DNA of 64,000 nt from Alphaproteobacteria bacterium (GTDB lineage Bacteria > Pseudomonadota > Alphaproteobacteria > SHVP01): contig JAVJOO010000002.1 of NCBI GenBank assembly GCA_040216735.1, positions 1,019,118-1,083,117 of the forward strand. Reading direction: 5' to 3'. Made by a program: the position numbers and the translations under genes. Shown piece by piece: positions 52,374 through 62,330 of the stretch. Under the pieces are notes generated by a model that did no database searches, was not told the origin of the DNA, and saw only the letters and a list, made by a program, of their open reading frames with translations. Every line of letters starts with the position of its first letter. Within the stretch, counting starts at the first letter, position 1.

Positions 52374-53758
52374 CCCCGCTCCACTACCTCACCATCACCG
52401 AACTCCAAGAAGCCTATCGCAAGGGTACGTACTCACCGGTAGAGGTCACCCAAGCGGCTTTGGATCGGATCAAGGCGCTCGACCCCAAGCTGAACGCCTA
52501 CATCACGGTCACCGAGGATCTGGCACTGCGCCAGGCGCGGCGCGCCGAAGCCGAAATCGAAAGCGGCAAACCGCGCGGACCGCTTCACGGTGTGCCGATC
52601 GCGCTTAAGGACCTGTGCGATACCAAGGGCATTGCCACGACCGGCGGGTCGATGGCGTTGCGCGACCGCATTCCCAAGCAGGACGCCACCGTTGTGACGC
52701 GTCTCGCCGAGGCCGGCGCGATATTGCTCGGCAAGCTGGCCATGACCGAGGGGGCCTTCATCGAACATGCGCCGGGCATGCCGACGCCCGTCAATCCTTG
52801 GAACCCCGCCTATCTGACCGGTCTGTCGTCGTCCGGCCCCGGGGTCGCGATGGCCGCGGGTCTGGCCTACGGCTCGCTCGGTTCGGACACCGGCGGCTCG
52901 ATTCGCTTCCCCTCGGCGTGGTGCGGGGTGACCGGCCTCAAACCGACCTGGGGCCGGGTGAGTCGCAACGGTATCGTCGCCCTGGCCGATAGCCTCGATC
53001 ACGTCGGGCCGATGACCCGCTCGGTTGCCGATGCCGCCGCCATGCTGACCGTCATCGCCGGTCACGATCCGGCGGACCCGACGTCCCTGACCGATCGCGT
53101 GCCCGACTACTTCGTGCGGATCGACCGGCACGTCAAAGGCGTGCGCATCGGTATTGATGAAGCCTACTGCGCGGACGGCGTCGATCCGGAATTACGCGAT
53201 TCCATTATCGCGTCGGTAGCGGTCTTTCAAAAACTTGGGGCGGAAATCAAACGCATTACCGTGCCGCCCATGGACGATTTCATCGGCAACTTTTCGGACA
53301 TAGTCGCGGTCGAAGCGGCGGTCGCCCATGCCGATGCGCTGTTACCACATAAGGAGAAGCTCGGGCCGGTCTACCGCGACGTGTTGGAACGCGGCAGCAC
53401 CATCGCCGCGCGGCACTACGTGGCGCTTCGGCTCGGCGGCCTCGCGTTTGGCGGACGCCTGCGTGCCCTGTTCGACGATATCGATTTGCTGCTGTGCCCC
53501 TCGTGGCCGTCGCCGGCCCAGGAGATCAGCGTCGATGCGATTGGCGACATCGAAGATCAGGGCGGGTTGTTGCGGTTTACCGGGCCCTTCAACCTGACCG
53601 GCAGTCCGACCCTATCGATTCCCTCAGGCTTCAACCAAGCTGGGATGCCGCTCGGGCTCCAACTTGTCGCCCGGCATCTTGACGAAGAGCTGCTGTGCCG
53701 GGTCGGACACGCCTATCAACATGAAACCGACTGGCACAAACGTTTTCCGCCGGTCTAG
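52370..53758 (+). CDS. Amidase-signature family hydrolase
   Basis: A 462-residue amidase. The Ser-cisSer-Lys catalytic set appears as the lysine in PIALKDLCDTKG, the cis-serine in SSSGPGVAMAAG and the nucleophile serine in GSDTGGSIRFPSAWCG, followed by GLKPTWGRVSR. GLSSSGPG replaces the more usual GGSSGGS. GatA is excluded by the lack of gatB/gatC and by divergence in the signature. It overlaps the MmgE/PrpD stop by 4 bases. The substrate is unknown. An earlier in-frame region is a shadow of the upstream gene. Confidence 0.9.
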   Translation: MTPLHYLTITELQEAYRKGTYSPVEVTQAALDRIKALDPKLNAYITVTEDLALRQARRAEAEIESGKPRGPLHGVPIALKDLCDTKGIATTGGSMALRDRIPKQDATVVTRLAEAGAILLGKLAMTEGAFIEHAPGMPTPVNPWNPAYLTGLSSSGPGVAMAAGLAYGSLGSDTGGSIRFPSAWCGVTGLKPTWGRVSRNGIVALADSLDHVGPMTRSVADAAAMLTVIAGHDPADPTSLTDRVPDYFVRIDRHVKGVRIGIDEAYCADGVDPELRDSIIASVAVFQKLGAEIKRITVPPMDDFIGNFSDIVAVEAAVAHADALLPHKEKLGPVYRDVLERGSTIAARHYVALRLGGLAFGGRLRALFDDIDLLLCPSWPSPAQEISVDAIGDIEDQGGLLRFTGPFNLTGSPTLSIPSGFNQAGMPLGLQLVARHLDEELLCRVGHAYQHETDWHKRFPPV

Positions 53759-53785
53759 GCCGCGCCCCACAGTCGGTCGTGGCCG

Positions 53786-54100
53786 GTGAGCATCCTGCAC
53801 CGCTTGCGCACCCGCGCGGCAATGATCGTCCTGGTCGGTCTGTGGGTTGTGCTTCTGCTGGCGGCGCGGTTCGGTGCCTGGGAGCGGGCCCAGACCGCCG
53901 TGACCGTTGCCATCCTGGTGCTGGGCGTCGTGTCGGCGATCGCTTTCCTGCAACGCTGGGGCGATACCCAGGACGCCGTGGTTGAGCGCGACGCCGAACG
54001 TGCGCGCATGGCCGCAGCGGTCGAAAAAATTCTCGAAGAGGAGGAGGACGCCGCCAGGGTGGACGACCCACCGCCCGGCGATGGACCGAACCGGCAATAG
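53786..54100 (+). CDS. Small two-helix membrane protein
   Basis: A 104-residue hypothetical protein starting at GTG (53786), 27 bases after the amidase. There are two membrane helices (MIVLVGLWVVLLLAARFG and AVTVAILVLGVVSAIAFL), then a charged helix VVERDAERARMAAAVEKIL ending in an acidic and proline-rich tail. The C-terminal helix may be cytoplasmic. I recognise no family. It might be a membrane partner of the upstream genes or independent. Confidence 0.5.
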   Translation: MSILHRLRTRAAMIVLVGLWVVLLLAARFGAWERAQTAVTVAILVLGVVSAIAFLQRWGDTQDAVVERDAERARMAAAVEKILEEEEDAARVDDPPPGDGPNRQ

Positions 54101-54195
54101 ACCTACGCGCCGGAGGGCCTTAAAGCGCTCCCCCTTACGCCGCCGCGGGAGTAGGGTGGGGCAACCCCGAAAACCAGTGCGAAGGACGCCCGCGC

Positions 54196-54894
54196 ATGAT
54201 CGACCTCTACTATTGGCCGACGCCCAACGGTCGCAAGATTTCCATCATGATGGAAGAAACCGGCTTGGCGCATAAGGTCATTCCCCTCGACATCACCAAG
54301 GGCGAGCAGTTCACGCCCGCGTTTCTCAAGATCAATCCGAACAATAAGATCCCGGCGATCGTCGACGACGAAGGGCCCAACAACCAACCCCTCGCGCTGT
54401 TCGAATCCGGCACGATTTTGGAATACCTCGCCGGCAAGTCGGGCAAGCTGATGCCGAAGAGCGCGCGGGAAATGTGGATCACCCGCGAGTGGGTCATGTT
54501 TCAAATGGCGAGCTTCGGCCCGATGTGGGGCCAGCACGGCCATTTCACCCACTACGCGCCCGAAAAAGTGCCCTACGCCATCGATCGCTACACCAGGGAA
54601 GTTCTTCGCCTGTTGGACGTCATCAACTTCCGTCTCAAGGAGGTCGAATATCTCGCCGGCGACGAATACACGATTGCCGACGTGGCGACCTATCCCTGGG
54701 CGATTACCTATTCGCGTCGCGAGATCGACATCGCCGCCTATCCCCATGTCGAACGGTGGCTTGCGGCCGTCGGTGGCCGCGAAGCCGTGCAACGCGGCAT
54801 GGCGTGGATGTCCGACGCCGACCAGCGCGACAATCCAACCAAAGAACATCTGGAAAACTACTTCGGCAACAAACAGTACGAGCGCCGCAGCTAG
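54196..54894 (+). CDS. Glutathione S-transferase family protein (YfcG/Nu-class-like)
   Basis: A 232-residue GST. The thioredoxin-like half begins IDLYYWPTPNGRKISIMMEE, with KINPNNKIPAIVDDEGP (cis-proline) and ALFESGTILEYLA (glutathione binding). The helical half has DEYTIADVATYPWAI. The TPNGRKISI start and YLAGDEYTIADVA are typical of Nu-class enzymes such as YfcG, which act as disulfide-bond reductases. It is convergent with the ABC permease gene; a 12-bp hairpin lies between them. Confidence 0.9.
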   Translation: MIDLYYWPTPNGRKISIMMEETGLAHKVIPLDITKGEQFTPAFLKINPNNKIPAIVDDEGPNNQPLALFESGTILEYLAGKSGKLMPKSAREMWITREWVMFQMASFGPMWGQHGHFTHYAPEKVPYAIDRYTREVLRLLDVINFRLKEVEYLAGDEYTIADVATYPWAITYSRREIDIAAYPHVERWLAAVGGREAVQRGMAWMSDADQRDNPTKEHLENYFGNKQYERRS

Positions 54895-54901
54895 GGGTCT
54901 A

Positions 54902-54930
54902 GCTCCCTAGGTCGGATGACCTTGGGGAGC
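54902..54930. terminator. Hairpin between the GST and ABC permease genes
   Basis: GCTCCCTAGGTC (54902-54913) and GACCTTGGGGAGC (54918-54930) pair around a GGAT loop, with one bulge and one mismatch. It lies 7 bases after the GST stop and 32 bases before the convergent permease stop. With no T run it is only a candidate bidirectional terminator. Confidence 0.5.
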
Positions 54931-54962
54931 GCCTAAGACGTCTGGGCGCGGCCCCGGCGCGC

Positions 54963-55733
54963 CTAGGCCGAGCGCCGATAGATTTGGAACGCGCCCGTCG
55001 CCAGCACCACCATCACCAGTGTGAAAAGCAGCAACAGGCCGCTGTTCACCCAGACCGCGCCGGGGTCGGTGCCGAGCACCGCGTGGCGAGCGGCGCTGAC
55101 CGCCCAGTTCACCGGGTTGGCTTTGGACACCGTTTGCATCCAACCTGGCATCAACTGCGCCGACATGAAGGTGGCGGAGAGAAAGGCCAGGGGCAGGCCG
55201 AAGAAGTTGATCACCGCGATCATGGTTTCCTCGCGCCGGGCCAGTAGCGCGACGCCGGTCGACATCGCGGTGAAGCCGGCCGTGACCAGCGCCGCCGCGA
55301 CCAACACGCCGATGGTCCCGCCGACGCTCGGCCAGCCCGCGCCCAACAGAAGGGCGAGGAACAGAATAATCAACGACTGGATCACGACCGTGAACGAGGC
55401 GTGCAGGATGCGCGCGGCAATGATGGCGCCGCGATGGAGCGGCGTTGCCAACATCCGGTCGATGACGTTGTGGTGCAGGTCGTCGATCAGCCCCATGCCC
55501 GACCAAGCGCCTGAGAACATCGCCGTCATGATGATTACACCGGGCGATAGGAACTCGATATAGCTGCCGGTCTCGAAGCCTGGGAGTTCGACGACGCGGC
55601 GGAACAGTTGACCGAAGAGCGTCAACCAGATCACCGGCTGGATCAGCGTCACCGCGATCCAGATCGGCAGGCGGATGGTGGCGCGCATGTAGCGCAGCCA
55701 CAGGTGCCAGGTATCGGCTACGAAGAGAATCAT
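54963..55733 (-). CDS. ABC-2 type exporter permease (DrrB-like)
   Basis: A 256-residue membrane subunit with six helices of the ABC-2 family. The start ATG at 55733 overlaps the ATPase stop (ATGA). It has PVIWLTLFGQLFRRV near the first helix, FLSPGVIIMTAMFSGAWSGMG and the conserved LPLAFLSATFMSAQLMPGWM followed by VSKANPVNWAV. Together with the ATPase it should form an exporter of drugs, lipids or polysaccharide. Longer in-frame extensions upstream are shadow of the ATPase gene. Confidence 0.9.
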   Translation of the reverse strand: MILFVADTWHLWLRYMRATIRLPIWIAVTLIQPVIWLTLFGQLFRRVVELPGFETGSYIEFLSPGVIIMTAMFSGAWSGMGLIDDLHHNVIDRMLATPLHRGAIIAARILHASFTVVIQSLIILFLALLLGAGWPSVGGTIGVLVAAALVTAGFTAMSTGVALLARREETMIAVINFFGLPLAFLSATFMSAQLMPGWMQTVSKANPVNWAVSAARHAVLGTDPGAVWVNSGLLLLFTLVMVVLATGAFQIYRRSA

Positions 55734-56698
55734 GGCTTTGCTCCAACGGGCGCCTTCGCGCCCGCGTCGTAATGATGCCCGGTATGTTTGAGATAGACAT
55801 CGTCCAGCGATGCGCTGCCGAGGCGCAACGTCCGTACCGCGATGTTGGCCCGGTCCAATGCGGCCGCGACGCCGGGTACGGCCGCGGCGCCGTTGCGCAC
55901 CCGAACGGTGACCAGCGTGCCGTCGGGGATCACTTCGAGGACGCCCTCGACGGTGCCAAGAACCTCCGCCGCCTGCGCCACAGCCTCGCCGACATCCAAC
56001 GTCACGGTATCGCCTGCGATTTCCGCCTTGAGGGCTTCGGGCGTACCCTCGGCAACGACGCGGCCGTGGTCGACGATCGACAACCGGTCGCACAGCGCGT
56101 CGGCTTCTTCGAGATAATGCGTGGTTAGCAGGACCGCGATGTTGCGTTCAGCGCGCAGTCGTTCTAAATCGCGCCACAGTGCCCGTCGCGTCTCGGGGTC
56201 GAGGCCGGTGGTCGGCTCGTCCAGAAACAATACCGCCGGCCGGTGCACCAACCCCATCGCGATCTCAAGGCGCCGTTTCATCCCGCCCGAGTAGGTGTTC
56301 ACCGTCTTGGCGGCGGCGTCGGTCAGGTTGACCCATTCCAGCATTTCGCTGACCCGCGCACGGACTTGGCGCGTCGGCACTCGCAGCATTTGCGCTTGTA
56401 GCGTCAGGTTTTCTCGCCCGGTCGCCCAGCGATCGACGCCGGTTGCCTGGGCGACGTAGCCAATCGAACGTCGCACGCCGGCAGCGTCCTTGAAAACATC
56501 ATGGCCGGCGACGACGGCGCTGCCGCCATCGGGCTGGGTCAAGGTGGCGAGGATGCGCACGGTCGTACTTTTGCCCGCCCCGTTGGGGCCGAGCAGGCCG
56601 AAGATCTCGCCGGGCTGCACCGCGAACGAGACGCCCTGGAGGGCCTTAACGCCGCCCTTATAGGTTTTGGTCAGGTTGTCGACGAGGATGGCGTCCAT
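55730..56698 (-). CDS. ABC transporter ATP-binding protein (DrrA-like)
   Basis: A 322-residue ATPase. Walker A is GLLGPNGAGKST, the Q loop follows YVAQATGVD, the signature is YSGGMKRRLEIAMGL, Walker B is AVLFLDEPTTGLDPETR and the H loop is LLTTHYLEEAD. The extra C-terminal domain of about 90 residues is typical of daunorubicin-resistance (DrrA) ATPases. It is the first gene of a two-gene exporter operon. No biosynthetic genes lie nearby, so the substrate is open. Confidence 0.93.
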   Translation of the reverse strand: MDAILVDNLTKTYKGGVKALQGVSFAVQPGEIFGLLGPNGAGKSTTVRILATLTQPDGGSAVVAGHDVFKDAAGVRRSIGYVAQATGVDRWATGRENLTLQAQMLRVPTRQVRARVSEMLEWVNLTDAAAKTVNTYSGGMKRRLEIAMGLVHRPAVLFLDEPTTGLDPETRRALWRDLERLRAERNIAVLLTTHYLEEADALCDRLSIVDHGRVVAEGTPEALKAEIAGDTVTLDVGEAVAQAAEVLGTVEGVLEVIPDGTLVTVRVRNGAAAVPGVAAALDRANIAVRTLRLGSASLDDVYLKHTGHHYDAGAKAPVGAKP

Positions 56699-56846
56699 AC
56701 TAACCTCTTGCGAATGGCCCTCCGGTCTTATCCGGGCGGCGCAAGCTTGTCACGTACCGCCGCCCCTTCTGGGTGCCTTGCCGTTTCCTCGGCTACACCG
56801 ACCCGCTAGGATTGCCCCGAAACCCCGGATCCATCGGAGAACCCCT

Positions 56847-57536
56847 ATGACGCTCGTCATCCATGCCGGCCTGATGGACATCGTCGAACCCGACGGGACC
56901 CGCAGCGACTACGAACGTTTTACCGTCACCCGCAACGTCGACGGCAGCGCCACCATGCGCACGCTGACGCGCGCGCCCAAGGGCGATTTGCTGCGCGACG
57001 TGAACCATCTTGACGGGCCCGACTGGCGCCCCATCGAGGCCTTTGGCCGGCTCTTCTTCAAAGAGGAATGCGCTGGCTCCATCATCCGGCGGGTGATCGG
57101 CGACAAAATGCATTCCTGGGTGTGGCAGGGCGACAGCGACATGGACTACGCGGTCTTCGACGCGCCGCCCAAGATGACTGTGGGCCTCCACCCGATTCAA
57201 CACGAAGCCTGGAAGATGAACTTCATCGAGCGCAACGATTCGAAAGAGTTTCAACCGCTCCTGACCCACACCGTGTCCAACACCTGGAACGGCCGCTCGC
57301 TCGGCCACGGCATGAAGCTCGAGAGCAAGGTGCGCTACGACGGCATCGAACGCGTCGACGTGCCGGCGGGGACCTTCGAGTGCGAGCGCTTCACCTGGGA
57401 CACCCCCTTCGGCAAGGAACTCCACATCTGGTGCCACGGCCCCGAACGCTTCCTAGTCCGCGAGATGGTCGCTAAGGGCGACAAGGAGGGGACGGTGTAC
57501 GAGCTGGTGGAATACGAGAAGAAAGTGGTGGGGTAA
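56847..57536 (+). CDS. Hypothetical protein, DUF3108-like beta protein
   Basis: A 229-residue protein from the ATG at 56847. Segments GSATMRTLTRAPKGDLLRDV, SIIRRVIGDKMHSWVWQG and TWNGRSLGHGMKLESKVRYD, then VDVPAGTFECERFTWDT and LHIWCHGPERFLVREM, suggest an all-beta fold. The VPAGTFxCxRF motif is shared with lipocalin-like and DUF3108 proteins. No signal peptide is present, so it is probably cytoplasmic. Its stop codon directly abuts the stop of the next, convergent gene. The function is unknown. Confidence 0.6.
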   Translation: MTLVIHAGLMDIVEPDGTRSDYERFTVTRNVDGSATMRTLTRAPKGDLLRDVNHLDGPDWRPIEAFGRLFFKEECAGSIIRRVIGDKMHSWVWQGDSDMDYAVFDAPPKMTVGLHPIQHEAWKMNFIERNDSKEFQPLLTHTVSNTWNGRSLGHGMKLESKVRYDGIERVDVPAGTFECERFTWDTPFGKELHIWCHGPERFLVREMVAKGDKEGTVYELVEYEKKVVG

Positions 57537-58541
57537 CTACCACTGCACGCCCGACTGGCCGCCGCTGTCGTCGACCAGGGTGTTGTGCAATACCCATTCG
57601 TCGACTTCCATGAACCGCGGGGCGAGGAAGCGGTAGGTCTTGTCGGTCAGTTTGAGGGATTCGGCGGAGCGTTTGATCACCGCGTAGTCCCATTCCCGCA
57701 GCAAGTCGTCCCACACCAGCATCCGTTGCCATAGGTCGTCGCGGGTGTCGCGCAGCATGCCGATCTTGGCCTCGACGTCGCGCAGCGCCCCCATCATGTC
57801 GGCGTGGTCGGCATCGACGCTTTGGAAGCGGGCGTGCCAGTCCTCGACGCCGGCGTCCAACAGCGCGCGGCAGCGGCCGATACGTTCGGCCTCCATTTGG
57901 TCGTTGCGGTATTTACCCTCGAGTTCCGCCAGCTTGGTCTTCAGTTTGACGATCTTGGCGAAGCGTTCGCGCACCGCTTCGACGTAGGCCCATTCGGCCG
58001 CGAGCCGTTCGATGTGGCGCACTACCTGCTCACGGCCCTCGGTGCCCATGAGACCCAATTCCTGGGCCGCTTGGTCGAAGGCGTCGGTGACCTCTTCCTT
58101 GAAGGCCGGATCGTTCGCCATGTCTTCCAGCATCTTGGCGTCGGTGACGTCGAACCCGGCACCGGAGATCCAGCCCATCAGTTGGCCGGCCAGTTTCGAA
58201 TAGGCGATCTGTACGTGGCGCGGCTCCACTTGCCACGACGCTTCGCCGGTCCGCAGTTCGGCCGGGATCGCATCGCCCACCATCACCGCTTTGACAAAAC
58301 GCAGGCTGGCCGCGACCCAATCCAACATGGTCCCGTCGGGGTGGTCGTCCAGCTTGAACTCGCGTTTGATGCCGGGAAGATTCAGCACCACCGCGTTGTC
58401 GGCAAGGCGGAAGTACATCCCCGGTTTCCCGGTCTCCGGCGAAATACGAAAATACGGGTTCTCCATCGACGCGAAGAACTTGTGCTGGAACTGAACCTTG
58501 GCCGGGGGGTCGCCCGCAGGCCGCCATGCCTGATCGCTCAT
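57537..58541 (-). CDS. Hypothetical protein with coiled-coil middle
   Basis: A 334-residue protein of no family I recognise. The start is the ATG at 58541 (MSDQAWRPAGDPP). The N-terminal part (about 15-100) looks globular and beta-rich (YFRISPETGKPGMYFRLADN, AVVLNLPGIKREFKLDDHPD). Residues about 170-280 form a long charged helix or coiled coil (ERFAKIVKLKTKLAELEGKY, DVEAKIGMLRDTRDDLWQRM), and the C terminus has YRFLAPRFMEVDEW. It has no membrane segment. It is convergent with the preceding gene with no gap and divergent from a methyltransferase. Confidence 0.6.
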   Translation of the reverse strand: MSDQAWRPAGDPPAKVQFQHKFFASMENPYFRISPETGKPGMYFRLADNAVVLNLPGIKREFKLDDHPDGTMLDWVAASLRFVKAVMVGDAIPAELRTGEASWQVEPRHVQIAYSKLAGQLMGWISGAGFDVTDAKMLEDMANDPAFKEEVTDAFDQAAQELGLMGTEGREQVVRHIERLAAEWAYVEAVRERFAKIVKLKTKLAELEGKYRNDQMEAERIGRCRALLDAGVEDWHARFQSVDADHADMMGALRDVEAKIGMLRDTRDDLWQRMLVWDDLLREWDYAVIKRSAESLKLTDKTYRFLAPRFMEVDEWVLHNTLVDDSGGQSGVQW

Positions 58542-58646
58542 GTCGTTCGCTCGGCCTCCTCCGCCGGCGCGCATCTAAACACAATCGTCCGGCAGGGGCG
58601 ATCCGGGCGGAATGGTGCGCCGCAAGCGGTCAGACTACGATGGGCC

Positions 58647-59417
58647 ATGGGGACCATCGATTTCGGCAAGACCGCTTTGGACTACGCGACCCACCGCGCA
58701 GGCTTTCCGCCCGCGTTGCTCGACCGGTTGGAGGTTTTCGGAATCGGCGGCGATGGCGCCCGGGTGCTGGATCTGGGCACAGGGACTGGCACGCTGGCGC
58801 GCCAGTTCGCCCGGCGCGGCGCGGCTGTCACGGCGATCGACCCCGCGTCCGCAATGTTGGATCAGGCGCGCGCGCTCGACGCCGCGGCCGGCGTTACCGT
58901 CGACTACCGCGTGGCCCGCGCCGAGGACACCGGTCTTCCGGGGGCCGCCTTCGATGCTGTCAGCGCCGGTCAGTGCTGGCATTGGTTCGACCGCGCGGCG
59001 GCGGCGCGCGAGGTCTACCGCGTGCTGATCCCGGAGGGCGCTATCACAATCGCGCATTTCGATTGGCTGCCCCTGCCGGGCAGCGTGGTGGCCGCGACCG
59101 AAGGGCTCATCCTCAAGCACAACCCGGCCTGGGCACTGGCCGGCGGCAAGGGTATCTACCCCGACTGGTTCGCCGATCTTACCGGCGCCGGTTTCGCCGA
59201 CCTCGAATCGTTTTCGTTCGATGTTGCCGTACCCTACAGCCACGACGCATGGCGCGGGCGTATCCGCGCCAGCGCGGGTATCGCGGCCAGCCTGTCGCCC
59301 AACGGCGTCAACGCATTCGATGCCGAACACGGCGACATGCTGAAGGCGTTGTTTCCGGTCGACCCCGTCGAGGTCCCCCACCGGGTCTGGGCGCTGGTCG
59401 CGCGCAAACCGGTCTGA
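58647..59417 (+). CDS. SAM-dependent methyltransferase
   Basis: A 256-residue class I methyltransferase. Motif I is RVLDLGTGTGTLARQFARRG, with motif II TAIDPASAMLDQAR and post-I AGQCWHWFDRAAAAREVYRV. The QCWHWFD motif is common in UbiE/Tam-like small-molecule methyltransferases. The ATG at 58647 gives the standard N terminus (DFGKTALDYATHRAGFPP). The acceptor substrate is not predictable. It is convergent with asd (17-base gap). Confidence 0.85.
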   Translation: MGTIDFGKTALDYATHRAGFPPALLDRLEVFGIGGDGARVLDLGTGTGTLARQFARRGAAVTAIDPASAMLDQARALDAAAGVTVDYRVARAEDTGLPGAAFDAVSAGQCWHWFDRAAAAREVYRVLIPEGAITIAHFDWLPLPGSVVAATEGLILKHNPAWALAGGKGIYPDWFADLTGAGFADLESFSFDVAVPYSHDAWRGRIRASAGIAASLSPNGVNAFDAEHGDMLKALFPVDPVEVPHRVWALVARKPV

Positions 59418-59433
59418 TGCGTCTGCGGTAGGG

Positions 59434-60477
<1,044 letters not shown>

Positions 60478-60484
60478 TCAAACC

Positions 60485-61351
60485 TCATTCGAAGGTTGCT
60501 TCGCCTTGCATGCACAGGTGCCCCTGGTCGTTCGCCGCCCACAACGTCCAAGCGTCGCCGCCGCCGTTCTTCGCCGCGGCATTGACGGTGAACGGGGCCG
60601 TATCGAAGATCGGCGCGACCGCGCGAAAGGAAAACGATGCGAGCTTCTCCTTGGGCCGTTCCCGCCGGCACAGGTCCATCAAGAGCGTGCCGATCAACGG
60701 TCCATGCACGACCAGGCCCGGATAGCCCTCTTCCGCCATCGCATAGGGCTTGTCGTAGTGGATACGGTGTCCGTTCAACGTCACGGCGGAGTACTTGAAC
60801 AGCATGACCGGGTCGGGCGTGACCGTCCGGCTCCATTGCGCGGTCGTGGGTGCCATTTTGGGCGGCGGCGGCGTATTCGTCCCGCCCGCGGCCGCCTCGC
60901 GGTAGACGATGTCGTTCTTTTGCACCATCTCGACGCCTTTGGGCCCGGCATAGGTTTCCCGCACGCTCACGAACAAAAGGCGTCCGGTCTTGCCGTCCTT
61001 TGGCACGACCGAGACGATTTCCTGGGTCCGAGTCACGGTGTCGCCGATTCGAATGGTCCCGACAAAATCCATCTGGGCGCCCGCGAACATTCGCCGGGGC
61101 AGGCCCGCGGGGTCGGGCATGAAGCCGCCCCGCTTGGGGTGACCGTCGGTGCCAACCTCGCTCATCGGCACATGGGGGTGGAAATAGCACCAGTGCGCCC
61201 CGGGTGGGATTGGCTCGCCGGGCTTGGGCTCATGGGTGTAATCCAACGCATCGTAAAACCCCCAGACCGGCGCGACGGTCATCACGTCCGTCCGTTGGTC
61301 GCTGCGACCCACCCAATCATCGAAGTCCGTGTCCGTTTGGCTCATGCTCAT
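60485..61351 (-). CDS. HTD2/MaoC-like hot-dog dehydratase
   Basis: A 288-residue double hot-dog-fold protein. The N-terminal half has PPGAHWCYFHPHVPMSEVGT, GGFMPDPAGLPRRMFAGAQM and RIGDTVTRTQEIVSVVPKDG; the C-terminal half has YSAVTLNGHRIHYDKPYAM and YPGLVVHGPLIGTLLMDL. These match mesaconyl-C4-CoA hydratase/HTD2-type enzymes, which hydrate or dehydrate acyl-CoA thioesters. The catalytic aspartate/histidine pair is probably in NGHRIHYDKPYA. The actual substrate is uncertain. Linkage to asd may be accidental. Confidence 0.82.
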   Translation of the reverse strand: MSMSQTDTDFDDWVGRSDQRTDVMTVAPVWGFYDALDYTHEPKPGEPIPPGAHWCYFHPHVPMSEVGTDGHPKRGGFMPDPAGLPRRMFAGAQMDFVGTIRIGDTVTRTQEIVSVVPKDGKTGRLLFVSVRETYAGPKGVEMVQKNDIVYREAAAGGTNTPPPPKMAPTTAQWSRTVTPDPVMLFKYSAVTLNGHRIHYDKPYAMAEEGYPGLVVHGPLIGTLLMDLCRRERPKEKLASFSFRAVAPIFDTAPFTVNAAAKNGGGDAWTLWAANDQGHLCMQGEATFE

Positions 61352-61468
61352 TCCCTTCGCATGTCGTGAGGGCGAGCCCCAGGGGCCGCCCGGCCTCGCC
61401 GCGCACCTAACGCGCAGCGGTGGTAGAATAGCAAGATCGTCGGGCGGCGAATGCCCGAATAGGTTGCT

Positions 61469-61522
61469 GCGGTCGATTACGGCGTGTACCGCGATGTGTC
61501 GAATGCGGCTTGTACCGCAATG
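61469..61522. promoter_or_regulatory. Repeats upstream of a response-regulator gene
   Basis: TGTACCGCGATG (61485-61496) is repeated as TGTACCGCAATG (61511-61522), 26 bases apart. The second copy is the right arm of the dyad TGCGG-CTTGTA-CCGCA (61504-61519), and GCGGT (61469-61473) is inverted to ACCGC (61488-61492). The group ends 78 bases before the regulator ATG at 61600. Binding by that regulator (autocontrol) is a reasonable inference. Confidence 0.45.
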
Positions 61523-61599
61523 AAATGTACGACCGTGAATCTTTTGTGAAGTCGGTTCGCTATGTGCAAGCTTGGCGTAGTGCCTAGGATATTTGTGAA

Positions 61600-62328
61600 A
61601 TGACCCGCCGCGTCCTTGTAATCGAAGACAGTCAGGATATTGCCGACCTGATCGCGCTGCATCTCAAGGACGAGGATTGCGATGTGACCGTCGTCGGCGA
61701 CGGCGTCGCCGGTCTGCACAAAGCCAGGGCCGGCGGTTACGACTTGATTATCCTCGATCTGATGTTGCCCGGGATGGAAGGCCTTGAATTGTGCCGCCGC
61801 TTGCGCGCCGAGGCGAATTTCACCCCGATCCTGATGGTCACCGCGAAGTCAGCGGAGGTCGACCGGGTCTTGGGCCTGGAGACCGGCGCCGACGACTATC
61901 TCACCAAGCCGTTTTCGATTCGCGAACTGCTGGCGCGAGTCAAGGCGATCTTTCGCCGCCGCGAATCGTGGTCCAAGACCGACGAGGCCAACGAGACCAT
62001 CGCCGCCGGCGATATCGTCATCGAACGGGCCACTCGTAAGGTCACCGTCGGCGGGCGCGACATCGACCTCACCGCCCGCGAGTTCGACCTGTTGGTCCAA
62101 TTCGCCAAGAACCCCGGTCGTGTCTACACGCGCGCGCAGCTTCTGGATCTCGTGTGGGGTTACGGTCACGACGGGTACGAGCACACCGTCAACAGTCACA
62201 TCAATCGCCTGCGCGGCAAAGTCGAGGCGGACCCGCACAAGCCCGATCACATCCTGACGGTCTGGGGAGTCGGCTATAAATTCAACGACCGCGCCGAACA
62301 TGTAGCGCAGGCGGCGGCGCGGAGCTAG
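61600..62328 (+). CDS. OmpR/PhoB-family response regulator
   Basis: A 242-residue regulator. The receiver has acidic residues in LVIEDSQDIAD, the phosphoacceptor in LIILDLMLPGMEGLEL and the lysine in YLTKPFSIREL. The winged-helix domain has LTAREFDLLVQFAKNPGRVY, ARAQLLDLVWGYGHDGYEHT and HILTVWGVGYKF. A 2-base gap separates it from the kinase gene. Repeats in front of it suggest autoregulation. The output genes are not known; the exported protein gene following the kinase is a candidate. Confidence 0.93.
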   Translation: MTRRVLVIEDSQDIADLIALHLKDEDCDVTVVGDGVAGLHKARAGGYDLIILDLMLPGMEGLELCRRLRAEANFTPILMVTAKSAEVDRVLGLETGADDYLTKPFSIRELLARVKAIFRRRESWSKTDEANETIAAGDIVIERATRKVTVGGRDIDLTAREFDLLVQFAKNPGRVYTRAQLLDLVWGYGHDGYEHTVNSHINRLRGKVEADPHKPDHILTVWGVGYKFNDRAEHVAQAAARS

Positions 62329-62330
62329 CC

